In this document: one piece after another, positions 23,768 to 30,810 of the stretch
How positions within the stretch are numbered: position 1 is the stretch's first letter
Layout: each line of letters begins with the position of its first letter
Origin: an uncultured Bacteroidales bacterium
GTDB taxonomy: Bacteria; Bacteroidota; Bacteroidia; Bacteroidales; UBA3824
DNA: 33,709 bases
Reading direction: 5' to 3'
Assembly: GCA_905234655.1 (NCBI GenBank)
Contig: CAJOJG010000037.1
Coordinates: 5,516-39,224, forward strand
Program-made: the position numbers and the translations under genes
The notes under the pieces: generated by a model
What the model saw: only the letters and a program-made list of their open reading frames with translations
What the model was told of the DNA's origin: nothing
Databases searched by the model: none

Positions 23768-26109
23768 TCTCCCTCGCTGTTGGTCCCGGTATCCTCTTTC
23801 TTGAGGACGCCTTCGTCCTTGATGTCAATCAGGCATATCGCCTTGTAAATCTTTCCGTAATAATTCTGAACCGGATTGTAGGTCTCGATGATGTTATAAT
23901 GGACACCATCGACAGCGACGGTCTTGGAGACAACCTTCTGCCGTCCGAGCCTAATCTGTAGCCAGAACTCGTCCGCGTCGGTCTTTTCGCTCGTGTAGAT
24001 GGTTTCATAGAGCGGAGTTACACCATTGAGTACCAACGGCTTCTCCTTCTTGAAGAACTCCAGCACCTTGACATTGACATCCAGCAGCTTGCCGGTGGAC
24101 GCATACTCGGTGAGCATTATCAACTGGTTAAGCGACTCGACGGTCTGTCCCCATTCGTCGACCTTGCGCGTCATTTCTTCCTGTGACGCCTTCATGACTT
24201 CCATGTTCTGGCGCATCTCTTCTTCCTGTGACGAAAGTTCTTCGGACTGGACTTTGAGTTCCTGCAAGAGTTTGTTTGTGCGGATGTTGATTTTCACAGT
24301 GGCGATTGTGGACGCGATGCTGTTGCCGACTTCCTCGACAAACTGCTGCTTGTACGGCTCGATGGCTGTGAACGACGCAATCTCCGCGACGGCGTATATT
24401 TGGTTGTTGAACTTAAACGGCACAATCAACAAGTACTGCGGGTTCTTCTCGCCAAGGCCGGAAGTGATGTTTATGTAGTCGTCGGGAAGGTTGCTGATGT
24501 AGATGCTCTCGTTTTCGAGGATGCACCTGCCGACGAGGCCTACGCCCGGCTTCACGTTCTTCTTCAATATCTTCCTGATGTCGTATGCGTAACCTGCGGC
24601 AAGTTCAAAGAATATGTCGTCCTTAGAGTCGTCGTTGATGACAAAAAGTCCGCCTTGGTTCGCGCCGACGTACTTGACAAGATTGCTGATGATGTTGAAC
24701 GAAAAGTCGTACATGTCGTTGTTATACTCACGGAGTATGTCGCCGAACTTAGCCGCGCCTTCCGTAATCCAATTCTGCTTGCGGTCTAGCTCGCGACGCT
24801 CGTTGGCCTCGCGGTTGGCCTTCAGGAGACTGTCACGCATGCTGAGCAACGAGATGCCGAGTTCGTCCTGCTTGCTGAGCGCGGAGAATGAAGTCTGGAG
24901 ATTGCCACGGCCGATTTCCTCGGCAAAATCCACCGCACGCCCCAAGCCTGTCTTTAGGCTGTTCAACGAACTTGCAATGGAGTCGAGCTCAATCGTCGGC
25001 TCCTCCTCCATGTCCTCGGCGTCCTTGATGTTGCCCACCGAAAGCATACCGAGTACGCGACCCGATTTTTCAAGGAAGAAGGACAACCGCGACGTCTGGC
25101 TGAAAAGGAATATGCCGATTATCAGCACTCCAAAAATCACTATGAAGATTGACGTAACTGTCTGTGAGTTAGACTGGCGCGCAATATATTCCTCGGGGAT
25201 TGCCGTAACGAGCATCCAGCTCGACTCGAAAATATCGTTGTCGAGGTTTGTGCCACAGATGCGGAGTTCAAGCCCCGTGGAGTCCACGATTGGATAGTTT
25301 GCAAAACCTGACGAGTCGATTTTCGTGCGGATGTCGTAGAACGAACTTGAAACAATCCTGACGATGTTGCTCTTTTCGTACCCATTGCCGCTTGTGGACA
25401 ATCCCGCGAACTGTCCGGCGTCCGTGATGAGGAACGATGCAAAATTCTCATAACTTGCCGCGTTCTTGACCGCCTTATGGAAATCGTCGGCTTCGAGATC
25501 CGCACTGACAAGCGCGCAGAAGTTATTTTCAGCGTCAAATACCGGTATCAAAATCGTCGAGCGGTATATCGGGCGGTAATTTGGATTGTCCGGGTCGTAG
25601 GTTTCCATTCCCACAATGCGCTCCTTGCCATTGACCTTCACCTTATAATAATCGCTCGAAAAGTCGTCGCCGTCCAAGTTCTGATTACCAACCGAGACCC
25701 TCAGTCCGCCGTCGCCGCGCTCGAATGAATAGACGCGCCGTCCGAAGGATTTTGTCCACGAGGGATTGATGACACCCATTTCCCACGAGATGTCAACATC
25801 CTCAAAATCAGGATTGTCGATAAGAAAACGGTTGACCGCCAGCTTATACACCCTCACCCTCTCCTCGTCGCCAAGTTCCTCTGTGCCGGAGATGGACGCA
25901 GCGAGCGACCTGAGCGCGCTGATGTCGCAGTCGAGCATCGACTTTATCTTAAGCGCGGTGTTCCTCTGCGTCTCGAGGAGCAGTTTGGTCATGACCCGCT
26001 CGTTAGTGGAGTTAGACTTGTAATTAAGGTAGCTTACCGCAATCAGGAACACTACCAACGCCACCGAGAGTATGTATAACAGCAGTTTTGACTGTAATTT
26101 TAGTTTCAT
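23758..26109 (-). CDS. Cache-HAMP-GAF sensor protein without catalytic output domain
   Basis: The 783-residue inner-membrane protein has a first membrane helix (8-28), an extracytoplasmic Cache-like sensor region (about 35-312, with YRPIYRSTILIPVFD at 178-192) and a second membrane helix (318-338). A HAMP-like segment follows (about 340-435), then a GAF domain (about 470-605, GLVGRCILENESIYISNLP). A coiled coil at 608-660 (EELSSQEEEMRQNMEVMKAS) leads to a PAS-like region (about 662-770). No histidine kinase, GGDEF, EAL, PP2C or methyl-accepting domain follows, so output must be through a partner. Architecture resembles Bacteroidetes GAF proteins with unknown output. It is translationally coupled to the acyltransferase gene downstream. 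No clear promoter was found upstream. Confidence 0.8.
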   Translation of the reverse strand: MKLKLQSKLLLYILSVALVVFLIAVSYLNYKSNSTNERVMTKLLLETQRNTALKIKSMLDCDISALRSLAASISGTEELGDEERVRVYKLAVNRFLIDNPDFEDVDISWEMGVINPSWTKSFGRRVYSFERGDGGLRVSVGNQNLDGDDFSSDYYKVKVNGKERIVGMETYDPDNPNYRPIYRSTILIPVFDAENNFCALVSADLEADDFHKAVKNAASYENFASFLITDAGQFAGLSTSGNGYEKSNIVRIVSSSFYDIRTKIDSSGFANYPIVDSTGLELRICGTNLDNDIFESSWMLVTAIPEEYIARQSNSQTVTSIFIVIFGVLIIGIFLFSQTSRLSFFLEKSGRVLGMLSVGNIKDAEDMEEEPTIELDSIASSLNSLKTGLGRAVDFAEEIGRGNLQTSFSALSKQDELGISLLSMRDSLLKANREANERRELDRKQNWITEGAAKFGDILREYNNDMYDFSFNIISNLVKYVGANQGGLFVINDDSKDDIFFELAAGYAYDIRKILKKNVKPGVGLVGRCILENESIYISNLPDDYINITSGLGEKNPQYLLIVPFKFNNQIYAVAEIASFTAIEPYKQQFVEEVGNSIASTIATVKINIRTNKLLQELKVQSEELSSQEEEMRQNMEVMKASQEEMTRKVDEWGQTVESLNQLIMLTEYASTGKLLDVNVKVLEFFKKEKPLVLNGVTPLYETIYTSEKTDADEFWLQIRLGRQKVVSKTVAVDGVHYNIIETYNPVQNYYGKIYKAICLIDIKDEGVLKKEDTGTNSEGEWF

Positions 26110-26196
26110 TGTGCAAGTATTTTTTCTTACTTTTTATGCAATCTTTGTGCCTATTTTTAGCCGTATAAAATTACATCTATTTGCTGGAACAACCAA

Positions 26197-26236
26197 AAAA
26201 AGCCCAATCTTTTTTTCAAAAAAGATTGGGCTTTTA
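26197..26236 (-). terminator. bidirectional terminator downstream of the FadL-type gene
   Basis: AAAAGCCCAATCTTTTTT and AAAAAAGATTGGGCTTTT form an almost perfect hairpin, with T-runs on both strands. It ends the minus-strand transcript of the FadL-type gene and separates it from the sensor gene. Confidence 0.9.
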
Positions 26237-26260
26237 AATTTTCAACGTGAAATTCCACCT

Positions 26261-27727
26261 TTACAGCTTCACACCACACGTCACCAAGACATTCAGGTAG
26301 CGGTTGTCGTAACTGTATGGCTGGCTAACGCTGTTGGATTCATAGAGAATGGCGTCCGTCTGATAGATGTGGTACGTGCCAGTCACATCAAAATAGAACT
26401 TCCCAGTACCCTTAATGCCAATACCGAAAGACAAAATCTGACGCTGCTTGTTGCCCGAGACGAACTTGTAGGGATTGCCATAAAGTGCATATCCCGCACG
26501 AATCGACACTGGGCCGGCAAGTCCTTCAAGTCCGACACGGAAATTGTTTGTGCGCTGGAACTTCGACTTGATTGCATCATTCTGGACGTCAAAACCTTCG
26601 TCGTCGAAGTCCTCGTTCTGGTACTTCGACTTAGTATAGTTGACACTTTCATAATCGAAGCTTACAAGTCCATAACCAGGCACCACAAATGCTGCGGAGA
26701 GTATGCCTTTCATAGGCGTAACGAGGTCATACTCAATGGCATCGTTGTCCGAAATCACCTTGTCATAGAAGCCCTCATGCTTGAACTGTTTCTCGAGTGT
26801 CGTGTAATACTTGTCGGTGAGGTTATATACCGTAGGCGTATGGAACGCCGCGCCAAACCTCAGGAAGTTAATCGGCTTGACCAATAATCCAAGCCTCAAG
26901 TTGACGCCGCCACCGTTGATCTTAAGTTTCTCGTTGAAATTATAGTAGTCAAACGGCTGCGGGCTTGCCTGTGTGTCCTCCTCGTGGTAACGTGCAGTGT
27001 ACTTGTAATGTATCGACTGTACGCCGAGCGATGCGCCAAAGAAGAACATGTCGTTGTACGCGCCCGAAATCGCGAAGTCCCATGTGTTAATGCCGCCCTT
27101 TTGGGTCACAGAGCGCGTCTGTTTCTCGCCGTACTTGCCAGTGGCGTTATCTCCCCACTCAACGTCGTAAGGCGTGTAATACTTGCCGTCGTTTTCGCCC
27201 TGGAACATCAGCTGGCTTCTCATCGCCAAATCGGTCGTGAACATGTTGCCGGAATTGGTGTTCGCCTTGTCTTTCCACACGTCAAGCAACGAACTCGAGG
27301 GATTGATGGCGCCGAGCCTTTCGTTGGAGCTGAAATCGTTGAGGCGGTTGTACGCGATTCCCCACGCAAAGTTCGTGAAGCCCGTCGTCCTGCCCTTGTC
27401 GTTGCCCGAGACGATGCCAAAACTTGAGAATTTCATGGCGAACTTGCTGTCCTCCTCCGACACGCCGTTGAGCGTCGACTCGACATTGTTGTTAAGTACC
27501 ACTGGCGTCAGGCAAAAATCCATGCCACGGTATACACTCATGCCGGCGGGGTTAGTGGCGAGTACCGAAATGTCGCCACCGAGCGCGCCAAAAGCACCGC
27601 CCATCGCCGCAGAACGCGCCGTTCCTTGTTGGTACGTCTGCGAGAACCTGAGCGCGTCGTATTCGTTCTGCGCAGACGATGCCAATGCCACAGCCACAAT
27701 ACCGGCTGTCAATATATACTTCTTCAT
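26261..27727 (-). CDS. FadL/OmpP1-family outer-membrane transport protein
   Basis: The 488-residue protein has a signal peptide (MKKYILTAGIVAVALASSAQ) and the N-terminal hatch region of the FadL family: GTARSAAMGGAFGALGGD (35-52) followed by NPAG (59-62). The rest is beta-barrel strands with charged loops, ending in LVTCGVKL. FadL-type channels take up hydrophobic molecules such as long-chain fatty acids or aromatic compounds by lateral diffusion through the barrel wall; the substrate here is not known. Bacteroidetes genomes usually hold one or two such proteins, often called TonB-independent transporters. The upstream Ser-rich lipoprotein gene ends 54 bp away, so cotranscription is possible; a terminator follows the stop. 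Confidence 0.9.
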   Translation of the reverse strand: MKKYILTAGIVAVALASSAQNEYDALRFSQTYQQGTARSAAMGGAFGALGGDISVLATNPAGMSVYRGMDFCLTPVVLNNNVESTLNGVSEEDSKFAMKFSSFGIVSGNDKGRTTGFTNFAWGIAYNRLNDFSSNERLGAINPSSSLLDVWKDKANTNSGNMFTTDLAMRSQLMFQGENDGKYYTPYDVEWGDNATGKYGEKQTRSVTQKGGINTWDFAISGAYNDMFFFGASLGVQSIHYKYTARYHEEDTQASPQPFDYYNFNEKLKINGGGVNLRLGLLVKPINFLRFGAAFHTPTVYNLTDKYYTTLEKQFKHEGFYDKVISDNDAIEYDLVTPMKGILSAAFVVPGYGLVSFDYESVNYTKSKYQNEDFDDEGFDVQNDAIKSKFQRTNNFRVGLEGLAGPVSIRAGYALYGNPYKFVSGNKQRQILSFGIGIKGTGKFYFDVTGTYHIYQTDAILYESNSVSQPYSYDNRYLNVLVTCGVKL

Positions 27728-27781
27728 GTTTTGTCGATTAGAATTTGATAATTAGTTACATAATGGAACAACTCCGTCATC

Positions 27782-28984
27782 CTACCTATGGCCGCCATGA
27801 CCGCTGGACGAATGGCTGCTCGACGATGAGCCGCTGCTCGAATGGCTGCTTGACGAAGATCCGGACGAAGACCTGCTGCTGCCGCCCGAATATGAAGAGC
27901 CACTTCTGCTGCTGCCGCTTGAATAAGACGAGCCGCTGGACTTTGAGGTTGACGAGCTGCCGCCGCTCCTGCTGCTGCCGGAAGAATAACTGCCGCTCCT
28001 GTTGCTGCCGGACGAGTAACTGCCACTGCGCGAGGATGAAGACGACGAGCCGCTGCTCTTGGATGCCGACGAGCTGCTGCCGCTCCTGCTCGAATAACTG
28101 CCAGTGGAATGTGAAGCAGACGACCTGGAGCCGTTAGTCACATTGTTTGACGAAGAACGGCTGCCCGAGGAGTAACTTCCGCTCTGGTGGTTGCCAGAAC
28201 GGCTTGTGCCGCCTGCTACACCGCCCGTCTTGCTTTGGCTGGATGTCGATGACGAAGAACGGCTGCTCGTGCCGGTGGTAGTGCCGGTACGACGATTAGT
28301 GCTGTAACTGCCAGTATTGCCCTGACGGTGTCCGTAGGAATAGGGCGTGTTGTTGCGGTAGATGTTGTTGTAGGCACGGGCGTATGAGCGGTCGAAATCG
28401 TCAAAATGGCGGTAGCCGTAGCTGTGGTATGGACGGTGGTAGTAATAGTCGCTGTAATAGTACGGCGAGTAGTAGTGGTGGTGGTAGCCCCACCAGGAGT
28501 ATCCGTAGTACGGGTCGCCCCAATACGAATAGTGGTATGGCATTCCCCAGCCGAATGACCAGTAGGGCGAGTTGTAATGGTAGCCGAAGCTCCAGTACCA
28601 GTTGTTGTACCACGGCTCCACAATCGCCACGTCATAGTAGCTGCGGCAATACGACGGACGGTGGAACCTGTAGATACGCGCGGTGTAGCTGTCGTCGATG
28701 ATTATCTCGTCGACATTACCGCCGTCGCCGTTGTATGAGGCGGAATTGTCGCTGTCGTATGAGGATACGTCGGTGTCGCTGTACCCCTGGGAGTTGTCGG
28801 CGGGGGCGGTAGTGGCTGCCGTGTTATTCTCGACAACGACCACGCGGGTCGGACGCACGCCATATACGTCGTCGGCGTAGATATTGGGCGAAGTCGGGGC
28901 GAGCAGGACTGTGCACGAGCCAAGCATGGTCGCAAGCACAGTCGCCGTCACAATCCCCAACATCTTGTTGCTTAATGTTTTCAT
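27782..28984 (-). CDS. lipoprotein with Tyr/Trp/His-rich and Ser/Gly-rich low-complexity regions
   Basis: GGAGG 11-15 bp upstream of the ATG ending at 28984 fixes the start. The 400-residue protein has a lipoprotein signal ending in MLGSC (C24). Residues of about 105-215 are extremely rich in Tyr, Trp, His and Pro (for example WGYHHHYYSPYYYSDYYYH), with many WSFG and PYY units. Residues of about 240-400 are almost only Ser, Gly and Arg with some Lys/His (SYSSGSNRSGSYSSGS-type units), ending in GHGGHR. The Tyr/Trp-rich core resembles small Bacteroidetes surface proteins of unknown role; the Ser-rich tail is probably disordered and may be glycosylated or bind surfaces. Function unknown. Confidence 0.75.
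   Translation of the reverse strand: MKTLSNKMLGIVTATVLATMLGSCTVLLAPTSPNIYADDVYGVRPTRVVVVENNTAATTAPADNSQGYSDTDVSSYDSDNSASYNGDGGNVDEIIIDDSYTARIYRFHRPSYCRSYYDVAIVEPWYNNWYWSFGYHYNSPYWSFGWGMPYHYSYWGDPYYGYSWWGYHHHYYSPYYYSDYYYHRPYHSYGYRHFDDFDRSYARAYNNIYRNNTPYSYGHRQGNTGSYSTNRRTGTTTGTSSRSSSSTSSQSKTGGVAGGTSRSGNHQSGSYSSGSRSSSNNVTNGSRSSASHSTGSYSSRSGSSSSASKSSGSSSSSSRSGSYSSGSNRSGSYSSGSSRSGGSSSTSKSSGSSYSSGSSRSGSSYSGGSSRSSSGSSSSSHSSSGSSSSSHSSSGHGGHR
27785..28267 (-). repeat. low-complexity Ser/Gly/Arg codon repeats
   Basis: About 160 codons of imperfect SSGS, RSGS and SSSH units in the 3' part of the lipoprotein gene. The DNA is a patchwork of AGC/TCG-type codons, so copy number could vary by slippage or recombination. 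Confidence 0.8.
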
Positions 28985-29118
28985 TTCAAATTCCTCCAAG
29001 AATTAGTTTGTTCTACAATATTGCAATTATAATATAACGTGCCGAGAGGGGCATTTCGTGCGCCGCTCGTAAATATAGTTTGCAAATTATTGTGTGGTTG
29101 AATGAAAAAAATTGTTAA

Positions 29119-29973
29119 TTATTCTTCGACCGCCTTGAGGCTCATGTCGAGGCTCTTGATTTGGTGGGTCAATGCGCCTACGGAGATGTAGTCGACGCCG
29201 GTCAGCGCATAGTCGCGGAGGGTGTCGAGGGTTATGCCGCCCGAGGATTCTGTCTCGTACCTGCCACCGATGAGCTCCACAGCCTTGCGTGTCTGCTCGA
29301 GGTCGAAGTTGTCGAGCATGATGCGGCGGATTCCGCCGACAGCCATCGCCTGGCGGATTTCGTCGAGGTTGCGGGTCTCTATCTCGATGTCGAGGTGCTT
29401 GCCCTTTGACTTACAGTAGTTTTGGGCGGCTTTTATCGCGTTCTCGATGCCACCGGCGAAGTCAACGTGGTTGTCCTTTATAAGTATCATGTCGAAGAGT
29501 CCGATGCGGTGGTTCTCGCCGCCGCCAATCTTCACGGCGCGCTTTTCGAGCAGCCTCATGCCCGGCGTCGTCTTGCGCGTGTCGAGTACCTTCGTGTGGA
29601 GGTCGGCGATTTTGGACGCATAGACGTGGGTCTGCGTGGCTACGCCGCTGAGACGCTGCATGAAGTTAAGCACCAATCGTTCCGCCTGCAATATCGAAAT
29701 CACACGTCCCCTGACTTTGAACGCGATGTCGCCTTTCTTCACTTGTGCGCCGTCTTTCAGGAACAGCTCCACTTTGAGCTCAGGGTCGACGGCATTGAAG
29801 ACTTTCAAGGCGACATCGATGCCGGCGAGGATACCGTCCTGTTTGATAATGAGTTGGGCCGCGCCCTGCTCGTCGGCGGGTATTGTGGAGAGCGATGTGT
29901 GGTCGCCGTCGCCAAGATCCTCGGCAATGGCTATTTTGATGAGGTCGTCCACGAGATATTCAAGATTTTCCAT
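29119..29973 (-). CDS. nadC: nicotinate-nucleotide pyrophosphorylase (carboxylating)
   Basis: This 284-residue cytosolic enzyme converts quinolinate and PRPP to nicotinate mononucleotide, the step that joins de novo NAD synthesis to the common pathway. Family motifs are clear: EDLGDGDHTS near the start, LNFMQRLSGVAT (102-113), DTRKTTPG (131-138), GGENHRIGLFD with H155 and R156, and KDNH (166-169), followed by IEIETRNLDE and the final SVGALTH. The length is normal for the family. nadA and nadB are not in the window. A -7 box lies just upstream, and the hairpin between it and the DUF4783 gene separates the two transcripts. Confidence 0.97.
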   Translation of the reverse strand: MENLEYLVDDLIKIAIAEDLGDGDHTSLSTIPADEQGAAQLIIKQDGILAGIDVALKVFNAVDPELKVELFLKDGAQVKKGDIAFKVRGRVISILQAERLVLNFMQRLSGVATQTHVYASKIADLHTKVLDTRKTTPGMRLLEKRAVKIGGGENHRIGLFDMILIKDNHVDFAGGIENAIKAAQNYCKSKGKHLDIEIETRNLDEIRQAMAVGGIRRIMLDNFDLEQTRKAVELIGGRYETESSGGITLDTLRDYALTGVDYISVGALTHQIKSLDMSLKAVEE

Positions 29974-30015
29974 GTTGTTTTTAAGGTTTATGTTTTGTTA
30001 CTTCATTACAAGATG

Positions 30016-30023
30016 CAAATATA
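30016..30023 (-). promoter_or_regulatory. -7 box for nadC
   Basis: The minus strand reads TATATTTG, a full match to TAnnTTTG, 42 bp before the nadC start. No clear -33 element is visible at the usual distance. Confidence 0.6.
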
Positions 30024-30035
30024 CAACAATTTGAC

Positions 30036-30074
30036 AAATAAAAAAGCCGGAACATAAAATTAAATGTCCCGGCT
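30036..30074 (-). terminator. terminator of the DUF4783 gene
   Basis: On the plus strand AGCCGG-ACA (from 30045) pairs with TGT-CCGGCT (to 30074); on the minus strand the hairpin is followed by TTTTTTATTT. It lies between the DUF4783 gene and the nadC promoter. Confidence 0.8.
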
Positions 30075-30102
30075 CGACGTAAATTATGTCTTTCCTTCCC
30101 CG

Positions 30103-30483
30103 TCAATAGACGTGGAAGTTTGTGATAAATTCTTTATTGTCAATCGTTTTGAGGGTATAGTCAACTTTGTACGACCGACCGAATGACGTGATTAACTGTC
30201 CGGTGACAAAACTGCTGCCGGATGTACACAAGAACTGCTGTGGCTTGTTGCGCTTGAAAAACTCCTTCAAAGCCTGCTCGACCTGCTCCTTTGGACAACT
30301 GTTCTCCACGCCCTGCACTCCAAGCATGACCTCCGGGGCCAAGTACTCGGCGATGCGGTCGTATTGTCCAAGGCAGATGGCCTGGTTTATGTCACGTGAT
30401 GTGTCGTCGCTTGACTCCGTGAGCGAATAACTGCACAGCACGAGCAAGAGTCCGACAATCAATATATAAAATGCGCGTTTCAT
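30103..30483 (-). CDS. DUF4783 family secreted protein
   Basis: The 126-residue protein has an N-terminal hydrophobic signal (MKRAFYILIVGLLLVLCSYS) and a single NTF2-like DUF4783 domain: ICLGQYDRIAEYLAPEVMLGV, then CPKEQVEQALKEFFKRNKPQQF, GRSYKVDYTLKT and a closing FITNFHVY. DUF4783 proteins are small exported proteins seen next to nadC in several Bacteroidetes, which supports the call, though their role is unknown. It is transcribed in the same direction as nadC but has its own terminator before nadC. Confidence 0.82.
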   Translation of the reverse strand: MKRAFYILIVGLLLVLCSYSLTESSDDTSRDINQAICLGQYDRIAEYLAPEVMLGVQGVENSCPKEQVEQALKEFFKRNKPQQFLCTSGSSFVTGQLITSFGRSYKVDYTLKTIDNKEFITNFHVY

Positions 30484-30573
30484 ATTGCCGTAAATAATGT
30501 TGTTGATAGTCCAAGGTTTCGACTTGCAAAAAACGTGCCTACAAATGGCAGAAGTTGGAGATTTTTTCAGGCG

Positions 30574-30610
30574 CGTTATTTTACTTTCAGGGGTCGAAAG
30601 TAAAATAACG
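30574..30610. repeat. perfect 15-bp inverted repeat upstream of the LapC-like gene promoter
   Basis: CGTTATTTTACTTTC (30574-30588) is the exact reverse complement of GAAAGTAAAATAACG (30596-30610), with a 7-nt spacer. It has no T-run, so it is not a simple terminator, and it sits just upstream of the -33 region of the promoter at 30635-30642, between two divergently transcribed genes. An operator or a recombination/repeat remnant are both possible. Confidence 0.85.
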
Positions 30611-30634
30611 AGAGTGTATTTCGGAAAAAATTAT

Positions 30635-30642
30635 TAATTTTG
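30635..30642 (+). promoter_or_regulatory. -7 box for the LapC-like gene
   Basis: TAATTTTG matches TAnnTTTG. Transcription would start near 30649, giving a leader of about 160 nt. The 30574-30610 inverted repeat ends 24 bp upstream of it. Confidence 0.6.
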
Positions 30643-30648
30643 CGGCGT

Positions 30649-30810
30649 AAAACAAAATGCGAAATGATAACGACAGCCAACTTCACAGCGGGACACTACG
30701 AGGAAAACTCGGGATACAAATAGCAACCGCTTTTTCAGGATGGATAAGTACCTTGACTTGTTTGCAAAAGAGTGAAAGTAAAAAAACGGACTGTAAAATC
30801 AACAAATATC
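30649..30810 (+). other. long 5' leader of the LapC-like gene
   Basis: It contains two short frames with ATG starts: 30664-30723 (19 codons) and 30740-30775 (MDKYLDLFAKE). The stop of the second overlaps a GTG (30772) in frame with the downstream gene. I see no convincing coding signal, fold or ribosome site for either, but the GTG could be an alternative start of the downstream protein. Confidence 0.35.
30774..30788 (+). repeat. third copy of the 15-bp arm, 14/15 identical
   Basis: GAAAGTAAAAAAACG differs from the 30596-30610 arm by one base. With the inverted arm at 30574-30588 it flanks the promoter in inverted orientation, and with the 30596-30610 arm in direct orientation. Confidence 0.7.

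Noticed and set aside
27745..28137. Cys/Arg/Ser-rich plus-strand frame opposite the Ser-rich lipoprotein gene
   Set aside because: It is the antisense reading of Ser/Gly codon repeats, not a cysteine-rich peptide gene.
30664..30723. 19-codon frame in the leader of the LapC-like gene
   Set aside because: It has no recognisable motif or ribosome site, and is short enough to be chance.
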